DNA of 64,000 nt from Lichina pygmaea (taxonomy: Eukaryota > Ascomycota > Lichinomycetes > Lichinales > Lichinaceae): contig OY730170.1 of assembly GCA_963422465.1 (NCBI GenBank), positions 4,378,379 to 4,442,378 of the forward strand. Reading direction: 5' to 3'. Shown here one piece after another: positions 35,501 to 51,986 of this stretch (position 1 is its first letter; every line of letters starts with the position of its first letter). The notes beneath the pieces were generated by a model that saw only the letters and a program-made list of their open reading frames with translations, searched no databases and was not told the DNA's origin. A program made the translations under genes and the position numbers.

Positions 35501-35962
35501 GCCATGACGTTGTTCATGGTGCCAGAGAACTGGACGGCCAGTGTTGCCTTGGAGGGCCCCTTGAGCTCCTCAGACAAACCCAGCGTTGCTCGCTGAGACT
35601 TGTCATCGTAGGTGATCTTGGAGGCCTGAATGGCTATCGGGCAGGCTAACTGTCAACAACGGCAGTCCATCAGACGTCAAACTTGGGACTTACACTTGGA
35701 CCCCTCAAGCCGCACCTCGGCACGACCGATCTTGAGCTGCAAGGTGTTCAAGACGATCTCGGTGGTATTCTTTCGGACCTCCAGGTCGATCTTGACCGTG
35801 CCATGGTAGCTGTACGAACCACCCAGCTCGAGATCGTGCAGGGAGATGTCATAGTTGACTGGCTTGACACTTGAATACGGGCATGTCAACACCAAAACTG
35901 GTCCAGGCATCTGTCGAGGTCACTCACACGTCCGGAAGAACATCCCTGTCGTCGGACGGCAT
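32584..35962 (-). CDS. ape2: M1 zinc aminopeptidase (Ape2/Aap1 type)
   Basis: Twelve exons in transcript order: 35962-35928, 35869-35694, 35645-35215, 35161-34997, 34925-34869, 34788-34671, 34611-34390, 34343-34128, 34074-34004, 33960-33512, 33453-33237 and 33183-32584. All joins are in phase, giving 918 residues. The GAMEN substrate-binding motif is [11 protein letters not shown], the zinc site is [10 protein letters not shown] with the distal Glu in WLNEGFATW, and the C-terminal helical ERAP-like domain ends NAHGYL. The HELAH motif is split by an intron after its first base. The enzyme removes N-terminal residues from peptides and is a housekeeping peptidase. The same frame is open upstream to an ATG at 36322, adding 120 Arg/Ser-rich residues that could be a mitochondrial presequence (see findings). 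Two donors (GTGGGC, GTCATC) are weak; the exon 11/12 join is chosen to keep AGGVGHKEQ next to [11 protein letters not shown]. Confidence 0.95.
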
Positions 35963-36722
35963 CGTGAGAGACGTCGCCGTGGAGCTACTCCCAATTCCCC
36001 TGCTTTGCTTCAAAGCGAGTGATGTACCGGTAGATGCCGTTGCGGGGGTTGCAAGTCGACACGACTGGTTTCTTGCAGTAGAACGAGACGTCTGTGATGC
36101 GGCAGACAAGTGTCTACGGACGTCTGTCGAGTAGGGTCGTCGAAAGAGGGGGAACGGCGGGGTCGACCTCGGCCGCAGCAGACAGCCCGACTCAAAGCGA
36201 GATCGACGAGGTAGAGGTACATGAGCACGCGACATTCCAATTGGGCCTTCCGCAACCACCACCGCAGCCACCTTCGACCTGCAGGCGGCTAGAGGAGTGC
36301 CAAGTCGGCGGACGGATCTCATGCTGTTCTAGTCGGGCCTCCTCACGAAGGGGCCCAGGCAAAATCTGTGTCAGTTGGAGGACAGCCCTGGAGCGAGCAT
36401 CTGTGGACTTTCGACGAGAGCCTCAATTTCCCCGAGGACTCGAGATTTTGTTTATTGACTCGATTCAGGCTCCGTCGGCGCTGCTAGACCGAGTCTACTC
36501 GTCGAGTTCTTGGCGCGTGAGGCTCGCTGAACTCTTGCGATAGGAGGAAATACATTCTCCCCTCTGGACCGTCGATCAATGGCGGGGCAGGTCTCGGGAC
36601 ACGTCGGCGCGTCAGCCCACCAACGCCATTGCGAACAACGAACGCTCCCGGATTGTTCGTCGCGGACGACCGTTGCCTGATCGCACGGCCGATCGGTCGG
36701 TGACTGCTGGCTACAAAGAATC
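35963..36722. promoter_or_regulatory. Divergent intergenic region between the aminopeptidase and rad57
   Basis: 760 bp separate the two divergent ATGs. The minus frame upstream of the aminopeptidase start is open to 36322, so part of this stretch may be coding or 5' leader. No clear TATA box was identified. Confidence 0.45.
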
Positions 36723-38412
36723 ATGACGGACCTACTGCATATCCTGCCGTCGTTTCCACCGCGTCTGTACGGACATCTGCTGCCTTCGCTGGAGAAGAGC
36801 ATGATCACGACGACGGACCTGATGACGCTCGATGCGCTGGAGATTGCCAAGCGCGCGCATTTGCCGGTGCTGGACGTGCGGAACCTAGCCAATGCCATCG
36901 ACGCGAGCTTGAAGGCGGCCATGGGAGTCGCCTCGATCAATGGCGTGTCGGCGCCAGACGTCTCGCGGGGGAAGACGCACTGCTTGAGGAGGAACGGGCA
37001 GTCGCTGCTGGAGAGGTGGTCTGCCATAAGCACTCTGGACGATGAGCTGGACTCGGCCCTCGGCGGCGGTGTGCCGGCTGGCTACATCACGGAAATCACT
37101 GGCGAGAGGTAGTTACGACGTTTCTTACCGTAGATGTCGAATGGTCATGACCGTGTTGGGATGCGCCGGACAGATGATCGTGCTCATTCTCGCTGGTGCT
37201 AGTGGTGCAGGCAAGACGCAGTTTCTGCTGACGCTTTTGCTCTCCGTTCAGCTAGCGCCGCCACATGGTCTCGGTAGGACGGCGGTGTACATCTCGACCG
37301 AGGCGGCGCTGTCGACCGCTCGGCTGTCGCAGCTGCTCGCCCACCATCCTCGTCTGACGCGGCTGGTCGAGTCCGCGAGGCCGTCGCTCGATGGTGTGCG
37401 CAGCATCACGGTGCCGGACATTGAATCGCAGGACCACATCCTGCAGTATCAGCTGCCGGTGTCGGTGCGGCGTCATGGCGTCGGCCTCGTCGTGATCGAC
37501 TCCGTCGCGGCCAACTACCGCGCCGAGTTCGACGGGCGTCGAGGTGAGTCGGTCAGCATGGCCCGCCGTGCGGACGACCTCATGCGGCTCGGCGCCCTTC
37601 TTCGAGACGTAGCCCGGACCGAGAAGGTCGCCGTCGTTGTCGCCAACCAGGTGGCGGATCGGATCCCGAGCGACGAACCTGTCGCCGCGGGCGCCCCGGG
37701 GGGCATGGGCACACCCGAATCCAGTCTGGCCCTGAAAGAAAACATCCAGCCGGGGAATCAGGACCACGACTTTCCAGCAGATGCGCTAGGGCTGGAGCAT
37801 CAGCAGCGTTGGTTCACCGGTTGGGGCGACGAGCAGGCACCGGACGGACGACCCGGCAGAGCCGGCCTCGGGACGCCCGCCGTGGCCGAGCACCAGAACC
37901 TCAAGACACCGTCGCTGGGCCACGCCTGGACGTTGCAGATATCGGCGCGGATAGCGCTCGTCAAAGAGCAGCAGCCGCGTTCGTCGACCGACCTCGCGGG
38001 CCCCGGCACCGAGGCCGTCGCAGGAAACGAAACGGCGCAGTGGAGACGGCGGCTGAAAGTGGTCTTTTGCCCGTGGGCACGCAGTCACGCGGGCAGAGAC
38101 GAGGGGGTCGAGTTCGTGGTCGGCAAAGAGGGGATCAGGAGCGTCAGACCGGTCACAGCCACACGAGGTGACTTGCTTCGTTATGCTCTTCCCACGAGAC
38201 CGACGTCATCTCCTTGTCCGGCCCCTGGATTGTCACGACCGTCGTCGCCGTTGCCGTTGGTAGCATACCCAGCATCATCGCCGTCACCATCATTACCATC
38301 ACCATCATCACCACCGCCACCAGTATCGTCGCCACTGCCACCACCGCCAGCGCCAGCAGAAGACGATACAGAACAACCAGAGGACGACGACGCGCGCGAA
38401 GTAGAGATGTGA
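36723..38412 (+). CDS. rad57: Rad57, Rad51-paralogue recombination mediator
   Basis: Exons 36723-37108 and 37203-38412, with a 94-nt intron splitting the Walker A motif (phase 2); 531 residues. The N-terminus MTDLLHILPSFPP and LDDELDSALGGGVPAGYITEITGESGAGKTQF gives the RecA-fold P-loop, and GVGLVVIDSVAANYRAEF the Walker B strand. VAVVVANQVADRIP and the C-terminal LGLEHQQRWFTGWGDE and LGHAWTLQISARIALVKEQ are typical of fungal Rad57 (XRCC3-like). With Rad55 it stabilises Rad51 filaments in homologous recombination, in the nucleus. The C-terminal 90 residues are a Pro/Ser-rich tail ending in an acidic cluster (EDDTEQPEDDD), which looks poorly conserved and partly built from CCA/TCA simple sequence. 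The alternative ATG at 37042 within the first exon-intron region is not the start, because it lacks the conserved N-terminus. Confidence 0.92.
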
Positions 38413-38744
38413 GACCACAAAGGCAACTCGACACGCGAAGTGTGACGTGCATACCATGCTCTTTCTTCTCTCTTTTTTCTTCCACTCGATCCCAGCGCTT
38501 TACAAGGCCTCGACGATATATCTGCTCATTCCAATCATACACATCTTCTCTGCCACGAACAGCATGTTTCTCGAAGCATACTTTCCACATTACCAAGTAC
38601 AGTATACGTGTGTACTACAATCGACAATCCAATGACGCGCTACGTACGACTCCGTATGTAAGTGAGCGTGATCTTGCTTCTGGCCTCGTCTCGCCTCATC
38701 TACCTCGCTGCATGCGCAGTCCGAGGGTTCGAGAAGGCAACAGG

Positions 38745-38830
38745 CCAACGTTCCGAGAGGCCAACAGTCTGGCGGGCCGACAGTCCAACGGCCCGGCAGC
38801 CCAACAATCCGGCAGTCCGAGCATCCATCA
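38745..38830. repeat. Degenerate 8 to 10-bp tandem repeat (CAACAGTC/CCGGCAG)
   Basis: Consecutive variants such as GGCCAACAGTCTGGCGG, GCCGACAGTCCAACGG and CCCGGCAGCCCAACAATC. Confidence 0.6.
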
Positions 38831-38954
38831 GTCCCATGAAGAAAATGACCCACTGACAGGTTCACTCACCTGGAAACATCAACGACTCATCAATCGATTG
38901 ATGATGTTTTCATGTTGCGCGCTTCATGTTGCTCTCGCGCTTTCATGCCAACTC

Positions 38955-39085
38955 GACCAGGCACGCCAAAGCTAAAGCCAAGCAAGTCAAGCAGGTCAAG
39001 CCAGGCCTAGCCAGGCCAAGTCAGCCCAGCAAATCCTGCTCAGCCAGTCACTTGGCCGGGCAGAAGTCAAGCCAGGCCAAGTCAA
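38955..39085. repeat. Degenerate CAAGTCAAGCCAGGCC repeat
   Basis: Irregular CAAGTCAAGC and CCAGGCCAAGTCA units over about 130 bp. Confidence 0.6.
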
Positions 39086-39725
39086 AGTGAGGAGATTACT
39101 GAGGAGCAGATCTGAAGCAGAGATCTGAACAAGACCTCTGACGGAACAAGAAGAGCTATACGTGCCTTAGACCCTGTGAATGCAAACAGCCTGCTTCGGC
39201 GGAAGGATCCTACAGTATATTTTATATTGCCGCCTCGCACCGTACTGTACGAGTACTCGTACGAGGATACCAAGTTCGTACGTACGTACCGTACCGTAAC
39301 GATCAGGATGAGACCCCGATCAGCACAAGAGGTGAATCAAACAAGAGCTGGATAGAACAAGAAGCAAGGAGGCCAAGATATGGACAGGCCAAGCAGCGGC
39401 CAACCATGGTATGATACGGTACCGTAAGGGCTAATCACCATGTCATACTGTATCGACACGACCAGCAAGGATTGACACGGGACAGGTGATGCTGGAGCTA
39501 CAAGGCAATGGCCTGCTCTGAGGGGGGGAGATGATGATGATGATCATTGATGCCCTCTCAGACCCGAGGGCTATACCGTATGGGCCCCCCTATCTAGCTG
39601 ACCAACACTACCGGTACTGACTAAGCCAGGCTCAGCCCCTGGCCACGTGGCCGCAACAGGTGATCAACATCGGGAGACTACGAGGAGAGGAGACAAGTCA
39701 TCTCCCTGTACCGTACCGTACCATA

Positions 39726-41847
39726 GTCGATCACGTGACGCTCGTTATCACCGAACGCTCGGTATTTGTAGATTTTGACCTTTTTTTATATCGCCATGGA
39801 GAGGTCATACGACGACCGAATGAGTGATGCTCTTGCTGAGCTGGACCTAGCGGATCGAATCAACTATACGGCAACTGCTGTAAAGCATGATATCAGTCGT
39901 CATGCACTTTCTCGTTGCCACCAGGGGAAGAGCACCTCCCGAAAAGAAGTCAACTCCACGATCGTCAAAGCTCTCTCCAATAGCCAGCAAGCAGTTCTGG
40001 TAGAGTGTATCAGTGCTCTGAGCCTTAAGGGATGGCCAATGACACCTCAGGTTGTCCGAGACTTGGCAGAACATATTGCCAGAAAACCTCTTGGGAAGTG
40101 CTGGACACAACACTTTGTGCAACGTTATTTGGACACTATTGAAAGTGTCTACCTGAAGCCTATAGATAAGAAGTGTAAATGGGCAGAATCTATAGCCCAA
40201 ATCAAGGCTTTTTACCAGCTGGTATTACTATCCCCAGTATTATTGATGAATTCTTGCTAATCTTCATATAGCTAGATGACGCTATTGAGAAACACCACAT
40301 CACAGTGGATAACATCTACAATGTTGACAAGAAAGGCTTCCTCATTGGCCAGGGGTATGCCACACGACAAATTGTCAACAAGGAGGCACGGAAAGCTGGC
40401 AGGATTCTAGGTGTTAATCAAGATGGAAGTTGAGAGTTTGTGACTCTAGTTGTATGTGTTCAAGCAACTGGATCATATATCCCTCTAACTCTTATCTACC
40501 AAGGTCAATCTCATGAACTTCTTGATACCTGGGTGCAAGATCTGAACAATACTGAGGCATATTTTGCTGTCTCTGAGAAAGGGTGGACTAATAATAATCT
40601 AGGTCTGCGATGGTTAGAGAAAGTCTTCAACAAGTCTACCAGAACTCAGACAGGACAAAGCTGTTGTTGTCTTCTTATTGTTGATGGCTATTCTAGCCAT
40701 GTTAATCTTCCTTTCCTTGAATACACTGATGCAAATAGTATTATTATTCTTGTACTACCTCCTTATACTACCTATCGATTACAGCCCCTTGATGTTGGTC
40801 TTTTCTCTCCCCTAGCACAACACTATACCCAACAGCTTGATGTTGTGATGCGTAACAGCTTAGGCATTACATCTATCACAAAACATATCTTCTGGCCTAT
40901 CTTCTACTCTGCGTGGCAAAAAAGCTTTACAACTGAGAATATTCAGTCAGCTTTTAAGGCTACTGGTATCTTTCCCCTGAATGCTTCTCAAGTACTTGAT
41001 GTTCTTAATCCGCCTTCTCATACACCTCAGAAACCTGCCCCTATCTGTGCTAAGACTCCTGTTATATTCAAATCTTTCTGTTATGCAATTCAAGTGCAGA
41101 AGAAAGCTACTTCCTCAGAAGGACTTGAGCAGATCAGTGATGGCTTTGCAAAAGTTATCACAGAGCGAGATCTCTACAAAGCTACAGTGGAACAGCTAAC
41201 ACAGGCTCTACTAATGGAGAAGAAGAAGAAACAGCGAGGAAAACAGCTTAATCTGCTTGGAGAGGAGGATAATAAGCCTCAGATCTTCACTCCAACGAAA
41301 ATCCAAGCTGCACTTGCAAGAAATACTGAAAAGGAGTAGGAGGAGAAGCAGAAGAAGGAGGAGGAGGATAGGAAGAAGGGGGAGTGTTCGCAAAAGCAAT
41401 TGGAGAAGGAAGAGCAACAGACTGACTGAGAAATTGCTTGTCAAGTGGCAAGAGAGGAGAAGGCCAAAAAAGCTGCAATTGTGAAAGCTAATAGAGAGGC
41501 CAAAAAGTAGGCAGCAGGAAAGGAGAAGGTCCAGGGAGGCTCAGAGACTGTTGAGGAGTCTTCTCCATCAAGCAAGGAAGCTTCTATCATTGAAGATGAC
41601 GAAGATAAGTGGAGCTCTGAGGAGGAGGCTCCTAAACTGACTTCACGTGGTCAAGTCTTGAAGAAGCCATCACGCTTTGTACACTAGACTTCTATTGTTC
41701 ACTATCTCTTCTATGCATGCTATTCTATCATATATCCAAGTTTGAGATAGTTCCGACAAATATCTATCAAGTTATTCAACTTTTCCTTGAGGGGGTGCTT
41801 GGTCGCTCAACCGAGCGTTGGGTGATAACGAGCGTCACGTGATCGAC
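39726..41847 (+). mobile_element. Fot1/pogo-type DNA transposon, nearly complete
   Basis: The ends are inverted repeats of about 40 bp beginning GTCGATCACGTGACGCTCG and continuing TTATCACC[G/C]AACGCTCGG, with one mismatch in that span. TA flanks both sides (39724-39725 and 41848-41849), the target duplication of the Tc1/mariner/pogo superfamily. The total of 2122 bp is usual for fungal Fot/pogo elements. Inside is one transposase gene on the plus strand. Both flanks are GTACCGTACC-type sequence, so the insertion lies in one of the GTAC-rich intergenic patches. Confidence 0.92.
39796..41687 (+). pseudogene. Pogo-type transposase (HTH_psq, CENP-B-type HTH, DDE_1), disrupted
   Basis: The coding sequence starts at ATG 39796 with MERSYDDRMSDALAELDLAD and a psq-like helix-turn-helix. 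A CENP-B-type HTH follows (GWPMTPQVVRDLAEHI), then GKCWTQHFVQRY. A 50-nt intron at 40222-40271 (GTATTA, branch TGCTAAT, ATATAG) joins AFYQL to LDDAIEKHH. The DDE_1 domain shows NIYNVDKKGFLIG, LLIVDGYSSH and YTTYRLQPLDVGLFSPL. The residue after the first catalytic Asp is Lys where fungal relatives usually have DEKGF or DETGF. Four in-frame stops are present: TGA 40431-40433 in the catalytic domain, and TAG 41337-41339, TGA 41427-41429 and TAG 41508-41510 in the Lys/Glu-rich C-terminal tail. The frame otherwise stays open to TAG 41685-41687. The copy is therefore young but inactive as read. Confidence 0.9.
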
Positions 41848-41849
41848 TA

Positions 41850-42892
41850 CGGTACCGTACCGTACCGTACCGGTACAGTAGTGACAAAGAGATGGAAATC
41901 AGCCTTACAGTGACGGAGAGATGGATGTCGATCGTCCCGCAGCGACAGAGAGAAGATGCCTACCGTACCACCCTGTGGCAACAAAGAGATGGTCGTTGCC
42001 CTGTACCGGTACGGTACCGGTACTGTACAAAGTAGTGATGAAGAGTTGAGCATCACTCTACAGTGACGAATGCACAAGCATCACTTTCCCCCCCCCCCCC
42101 CCCCCCACCCCCTTGAAAGACTCCTGTTGGAGCCATCATCATAAACATGTCCCACTTTTTTTTGAGGGGGGGGGGGGGGGGGGAGGGGAGGGGACCAAAA
42201 AATTGCTGGGAGATGTTGTTTTGAGCCATGGGTTGCCATGTAGATACGGTACGGGAATATACAAGCAGAGCAACCAAGCACGTACTCTTCTGGAGATGGC
42301 CACTGCTTGTTGATACGGACTGTATGTAGTGCTTGGTTGCTGATTGATAATAGTGGTTTGTTGGTTCTTTGCTACTTTGCTACTTACTTTGCTGGTTGCT
42401 GGTTGCTGGTTGCTGGTTGCTACTGCTGCCGCCTACCACCACTACTTGTCACGGCTGCTTGTAGAAGAGCAAAAGGAAATGACACAGCAATGGAAACCGC
42501 CCTCCCCCCCCCTAGAAGAGAGGAGAAGGCAGAAAAGGAAAGAAAAGAAAAACAAGAGAGAAAAGTAAAGAGCAAAGGAATAGAGTGCAGAGAGAGCCAC
42601 CGTCGAAGCTATCCATCGCTGTAGACGTTTGCTGTAACTGAGCTATCATGAGAGCCATCGTCGTAGCCCACGCTCTAGTCTGACGGTAGCTATTGGGGTA
42701 ATAAGCTATTGGGGTAGGGGAGGGGTAGGAGAGGGGTTGGTTTCGTCGGGTCGATATTCTGCTGCACACACGTTGCTGCGCCTGTACCTTCACCTGCACC
42801 CGTACTTTCACGTCCTGCTGCTGCCACGGCTACGGCTGATGTTGAGCTGGCGTTTCCGACTGCGTCGGAGGTCGAGGATCAAGGTGAGATTG
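41850..42892. other. Intergenic simple-sequence region
   Basis: GTACCGTACC arrays (41850-41880, 42000-42030), degenerate CAGTGACGGAGAGATGG-like repeats (41880-42070), a C run at 42088-42106, a G run at 42166-42183 and a GGTTGCT repeat at 42390-42422. A possible extra last exon of the demethylase gene lies between about 42690 and 42853. Confidence 0.55.
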
Positions 42893-48011
<5,119 letters not shown>

Positions 48012-48013
48012 TA

Positions 48014-48191
48014 CAGTGGCACGACAAAAGTCTGCTTACACCTCCATCCAAAATCTACCTCGGGCTACTCTGGAGAATCAATACACAGCTGCTTTTTGCT
48101 ACTGGCGTAACCTTGCAATCTAGTCGTATTACTTATGAAGGTAGCAGCTGACAGCGTATACTGGTGTTCGCAAACTTGTGTCGCGACACCG
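48014..48191. mobile_element. 178-bp MITE, TA target duplication, copy 2
   Basis: Begins CAGTGGCACGACAAAAGTCTG and ends with the complement of CGGTGTCGCGACACAAGTTTG; TA on both sides (48012-48013, 48192-48193). It aligns along its whole length with copy 3, 230 bp away, in the same orientation. Confidence 0.85.
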
Positions 48192-48421
48192 TAGCTTACG
48201 TAATTAGGGCTAGGTTGCCCCGATGCTCCCCATTGCCATCCCCCCCACTCCTTCCATACAGTGCATCCGGCATGCGGAGCTTGCTGATGGACAGTAATTA
48301 CATACAGTAATTAGGTATGTAGTTCATCTCTCCCCGGGCTTCAGCATTAGTGTACTGTACACCGGTCCAGGTCTATCTACTCACCACATCCGGCCTGGAA
48401 CTACGTAAGGCGCAGAATGTA

Positions 48422-48597
48422 CGGTGGCCCGACACAAGTCTGCGTATACCTTCATACATAATCTACCTCGGGTTAGTCCGGAGGATCAATACATCATCAC
48501 TTGCTGCTGTCGCTGTAACTCTGATTCTGTCGCATTACTTAAGAAGATGGCAGCTGATGGGTTGTACCGGTGTACGCAGACTTGTGTCGCGACACTG
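48422..48597. mobile_element. 176-bp MITE, TA target duplication, copy 3
   Basis: Begins CGGTGGCCCGACACAAGTCTG and ends with the complement of CAGTGTCGCGACACAAGTCTG; TA at 48420-48421 and 48598-48599. Internal landmarks shared with copy 2 are ATCTACCTCGGG, GGAGAATCAATACA-like and GGCAGCTGA. Confidence 0.85.
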
Positions 48598-48599
48598 TA

Positions 48600-49504
48600 C
48601 AAGAGGGCCTTCAGTGTTTCCCTGAGGTACAGTACTTTCCCCAGCTGACTAGCCCTTTGATTGCCCTGAAGACACATACTGTACGTAGGTGAATTGCGGT
48701 TATCTTCCGCAGGGAGCTCCTGGGCTTCAGTCTAGATTGAGAACAATCATGCCGAGGCCGTTGGGCTGGTCCAAGGGTGACGCGAGAGAGCAACGTCCTA
48801 GTCGATGACAGCCATAGTCAACGGCGGCCTAATCCTCTCGGAAGAAAGTCACGTCCTTATCTTTTGTCTCTGCGTAACGCTTTTGGATACGCCGGTACGC
48901 ACGTATGTAGAAATATCCAGAACAGATGAGACGAACTAGGCAGGCCAATGTGCAAAAACTTACATCGACGGAGGCTGCGGGCGTGACGGGGATTCGAGAG
49001 GATAGATGCAGACTGGTGGAAGATGGAACGGGGACGGTCGACGGGGGACAGATCGAGGGACGTTGGACGACGTGGGACGGAGGAGAGGAGGAGAAACGGG
49101 GCTGACGGACAACAGGACAAACGCATCGCTCAGCAACCCTTTCCGTTCTTTGACCATTTTACGAAAGGAACAGGCAGTCGTGGGGATGGATGGATGAATG
49201 GATGGGACGCTATCCCCGCTGCGCTCAAGTGCCCCCCCCCCCAGATTTGCCGCTATAGAGTAAACCCGTGAATGTAGCGCCCTCGGAGACAGAGATAGGG
49301 AGGGAGGGAGGGATAGACGACAATTGCCGACACACGGAGGAGTCGGACGAGAAGGTAGTTGCTCAATCGGTGACGGTCGAGACGTAGGACGAGAGGGGAA
49401 GGATGGAATGTTGGCCGAGGAGAAGAATTGGCGAAATGGAGGGGGCAACATTCGCTGGGGTGGGCTGGAGCAAAGTGCCGTCGGGAGATCCTACCCGCTG
49501 CCCA
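48600..49504. other. Intergenic between MITE copy 3 and the Yag7-like gene
   Basis: No gene supported. A short C run is at 49235-49244, and simple GGATGGATGAATGG and GGGAGGGAGGGA tracts lie at 49185-49205 and 49298-49312. Confidence 0.5.
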
Positions 49505-49844
49505 TCACCACTGCTGGCGTGTGCCTCCGGACGGCTGAGGACCGCCGCTGCCGGCCCCGGCGCCGAAGCTGTCACGACTGCCGCGATGACCACCACGACC
49601 GCGGCCACGACCGCCGCCTTCGCCACCGCCTCGATCGCCTCGGAATCCACCGCCGCGACCGCGCCAGCCGCCTCCGTCGCCACCGCGCGGTCCGCCGCGG
49701 CCGCGCCAACCGCCGCGGTTCTCACCGTGAGGTCCGTTCCGGCCGCGGCCGCCTCGCGAGTGCTGAACTTCGCGGAAGCCGTCGTTGCGGTCGGCCTCGT
49801 CGCCGGGGCCGGCTTTGGGTTCGGGCGCAAGCGCCGGCGCGCCA

Positions 49845-49876
<32 letters not shown>

Positions 49877-51283
49877 TGCTTCCGGCTGGTCGTCGGCCCA
49901 GCTCTGCGTGCCGCCCAACGCGGCCGGGGTCGCGGTGACGCCGGTATCCGTCTCGGCCGGGTCGCGGGGCACCTTGATCCACTCCTCGGCCGTCGCGGCC
50001 GATGCCGACATCTTATTGTCCCACTGGATCTCGGCCGTCTCGTTCGCGGCGTCATCGTCGACGCTCGACTGCGGAATCACGTGTGCGGCTTCTTCGTCGG
50101 CGGCGGCGGAGGTGGCGCCGTTGACCGGCGGAGCGGCCTCCGAGATCTCGGTCAAGCCGGCGTTGGCAACGGTAGGGTCGGTCTGGGCAACGTGCTGAGC
50201 TTCGTCCTTGGCCGCTGTCGGAGTCGAAAACGGCTCCTCGACGTCCTTCGGGCTTTCTTCGACCGTTTGCTGGGGTTCTTCGGCCCCGATGGCCGCTTGC
50301 TTGACCTGCGCGTCTGTAGCGAAAGCCGGTTAGCTCGTCTCCGAGAGCTGCCGCATGCGAGCAGGGGAGCAAGGGACGACGGACAGGTGTAGTCGACCGG
50401 TTCGCTCGCCGTGCTGAGGATACGCTCGTCGGACCCCGTGACCAGCTTCTGGGTTGCTTCCACGGCTGCGTCATCGCCTCCGTAGACCATCAGCAGCAGG
50501 CCCTCGAGAGCCTTTCGCTCGGCCGACTCAGGGTCCGAGTCCATGTCGTGGCGACGGGCGGCGGCGAGCCGTAGGAACTTGGACAGCACGAGAACGTTCT
50601 GGTGCGCCTCCTTTTCGGCCTCGGCTCGTGTCTCCTGCTTGACCTCGGCGCGAACATTCTCGAGCTCGGTCTTGTGCGCGGCTCGGAGGGCCTCCTTCTC
50701 GGATCTGAGACGCTTCTGGTAGCCTTGGTCGACTTTCTTGTACTGAGCGACCTGCTCCTCCAGCTGTGCGAGGTTGGCTTGCAGTTGAGGCTTCTTCATC
50801 GCCTGCGCCTTCTGGTCGGCGTTGATCTTGCGGTCGTTGACCAAGTCGTCCAAGGACACGCCAGGGTTTTCCGCGATTATGGAATCGACCTTGGCGGTGG
50901 CATTCTGCTTGAGCGTCATGTCAGCGCGGACCGGGAAGCATCGGAGGTATGTCTGGCAGCTTCAGATGACTCACGAGCTTCTTCGTGATGCCGCGGATGG
51001 ACCTTTGGGATGGTTAGTGCTCTTCGGTACCACAGCAGATGCTGCGCTGAGGGGCGCGGTGATCAACTCACTTGTGCAAGTCCTTCACGAAGGGGCTGTC
51101 CTCCTCTTTCGAGTTGGCATCATTCGCTCCTTCTGCTGATGCGGCTCCCGATGCTCCCTCGCCACCGGCGCTCCCGACCGACAGGTCAGTCCGAGCCTTG
51201 TCTGTCTTCTCGGGCTTGCTTTTTCTCTTCTTGCCACCCTTGGTCTCTGTCTGCGGCGCAGCTTCCGTCGACGGCGTAGACAT
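49505..51283 (-). CDS. Yag7-like fungal RNA-binding-type protein with RGG tail
   Basis: Exons 51283-51072, 51002-50975 (28 nt), 50907-50385 and 50313-49505, all in phase; 523 residues. The N-terminus is Lys/Ser/Ala-rich. The core begins SPFVKDLHKSIRGITKKL and QNATAKVDSIIAENPGVSLD, then DLVNDRKINADQKAQAMKK and a coiled-coil-like stretch to residue about 155. A helical segment ending LLLMVYGGDDAAVEATQKLV and DYTYAQVKQAA follows. This order fits the fungal proteins annotated YAG7, whose role is poorly known. The C-terminal third contains an Ala run of 12 and an Arg/Gly-rich RGRGG tail, usual for RNA binding or arginine methylation. The exon 1/2/3 joins at GTGAGT donors are strong; the exon 3 donor GTCCGT is weaker but restores DYTYAQVKQ. 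The longer plus-strand frame over the same region is an antisense shadow. Confidence 0.8.
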
Positions 51284-51986
51284 GGCGATGCAGCTATTGA
51301 TCTTATGATCCTGCGCGGCAAGAGCGTCTTCTCGCTGCGGCTGTGCAAACTAGCTTGACCTAAGGCCTTTGATAAAGCCCTACAGGAAAGAGCGACTGTG
51401 ATCAACAGCGCTCCGACACAAGGATAGACGTGATGTGACGAAGATGACGAGGTTGGTATGAGCAGAAGAGTTCAGTCCGCAAAACCTGCATGTGGGTTTT
51501 AAGTATGGCAAGCTGGGTGTGTTAGGGTAAATCACGAGGTGGTGTTGACAAGTTGAGGTTCGGTTTGTCCGAGCCCTCCCAGTTGATTCTGCCTTGATGA
51601 TATGTAGCTGTCACCGCCCTTCACGGGGTGCCTGCATAAATTTCACTAATACTGCGCGGTATACGTAAGTACGGAGTACTCCGTATGCAAACGGATTTAT
51701 GTACAAAGCGGTACGTAAGTACTTACGTACATACAGTACGTACGTACGTACGCGTGTTTGTACTCGTGCTGTCTTCTGGCATCTCTCAGTTGGGCTGTCA
51801 ATGGAAAGAAAGTTGGAAATCTCATTCGGCCACATTCTACTGGAACCATGACATCACGAAGAAGCTGCGGGGGCCATCATGAATCCCTGCACGAGTTGTT
51901 CAGCCCCCAAGGCTTCCCTATTTGGCCTTCCAGCAACATCGGCCCCCACTCCGCGCAAACACATCCTTTGATGGACGTACGCCGGC
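51284..51986. other. Intergenic, GTAC-rich
   Basis: Lies between the Yag7-like start and the CENP-W stop. Bases 51655-51755 hold dense GTACGTAAGTAC and TACGTACGTACG words. No gene. Confidence 0.6.

Larger units (their letters stand above)
38413..39723. other. Intergenic with degenerate tandem repeats
   Basis: Two degenerate arrays are visible: AGTCYRRCGGSCCGRC-like units (38745-38830) and CAAGTCAAGCCAGGCC-like units (38955-39085). GTAC-rich sequence lies at 39238-39300 and 39700-39725. No gene found. Confidence 0.6.

Noticed and set aside
49403-50392. Plus-strand open frame of 329 codons, Ala/Gly-rich
   Set aside because: Antisense to the RGG and Ala-run part of the Yag7-like gene.
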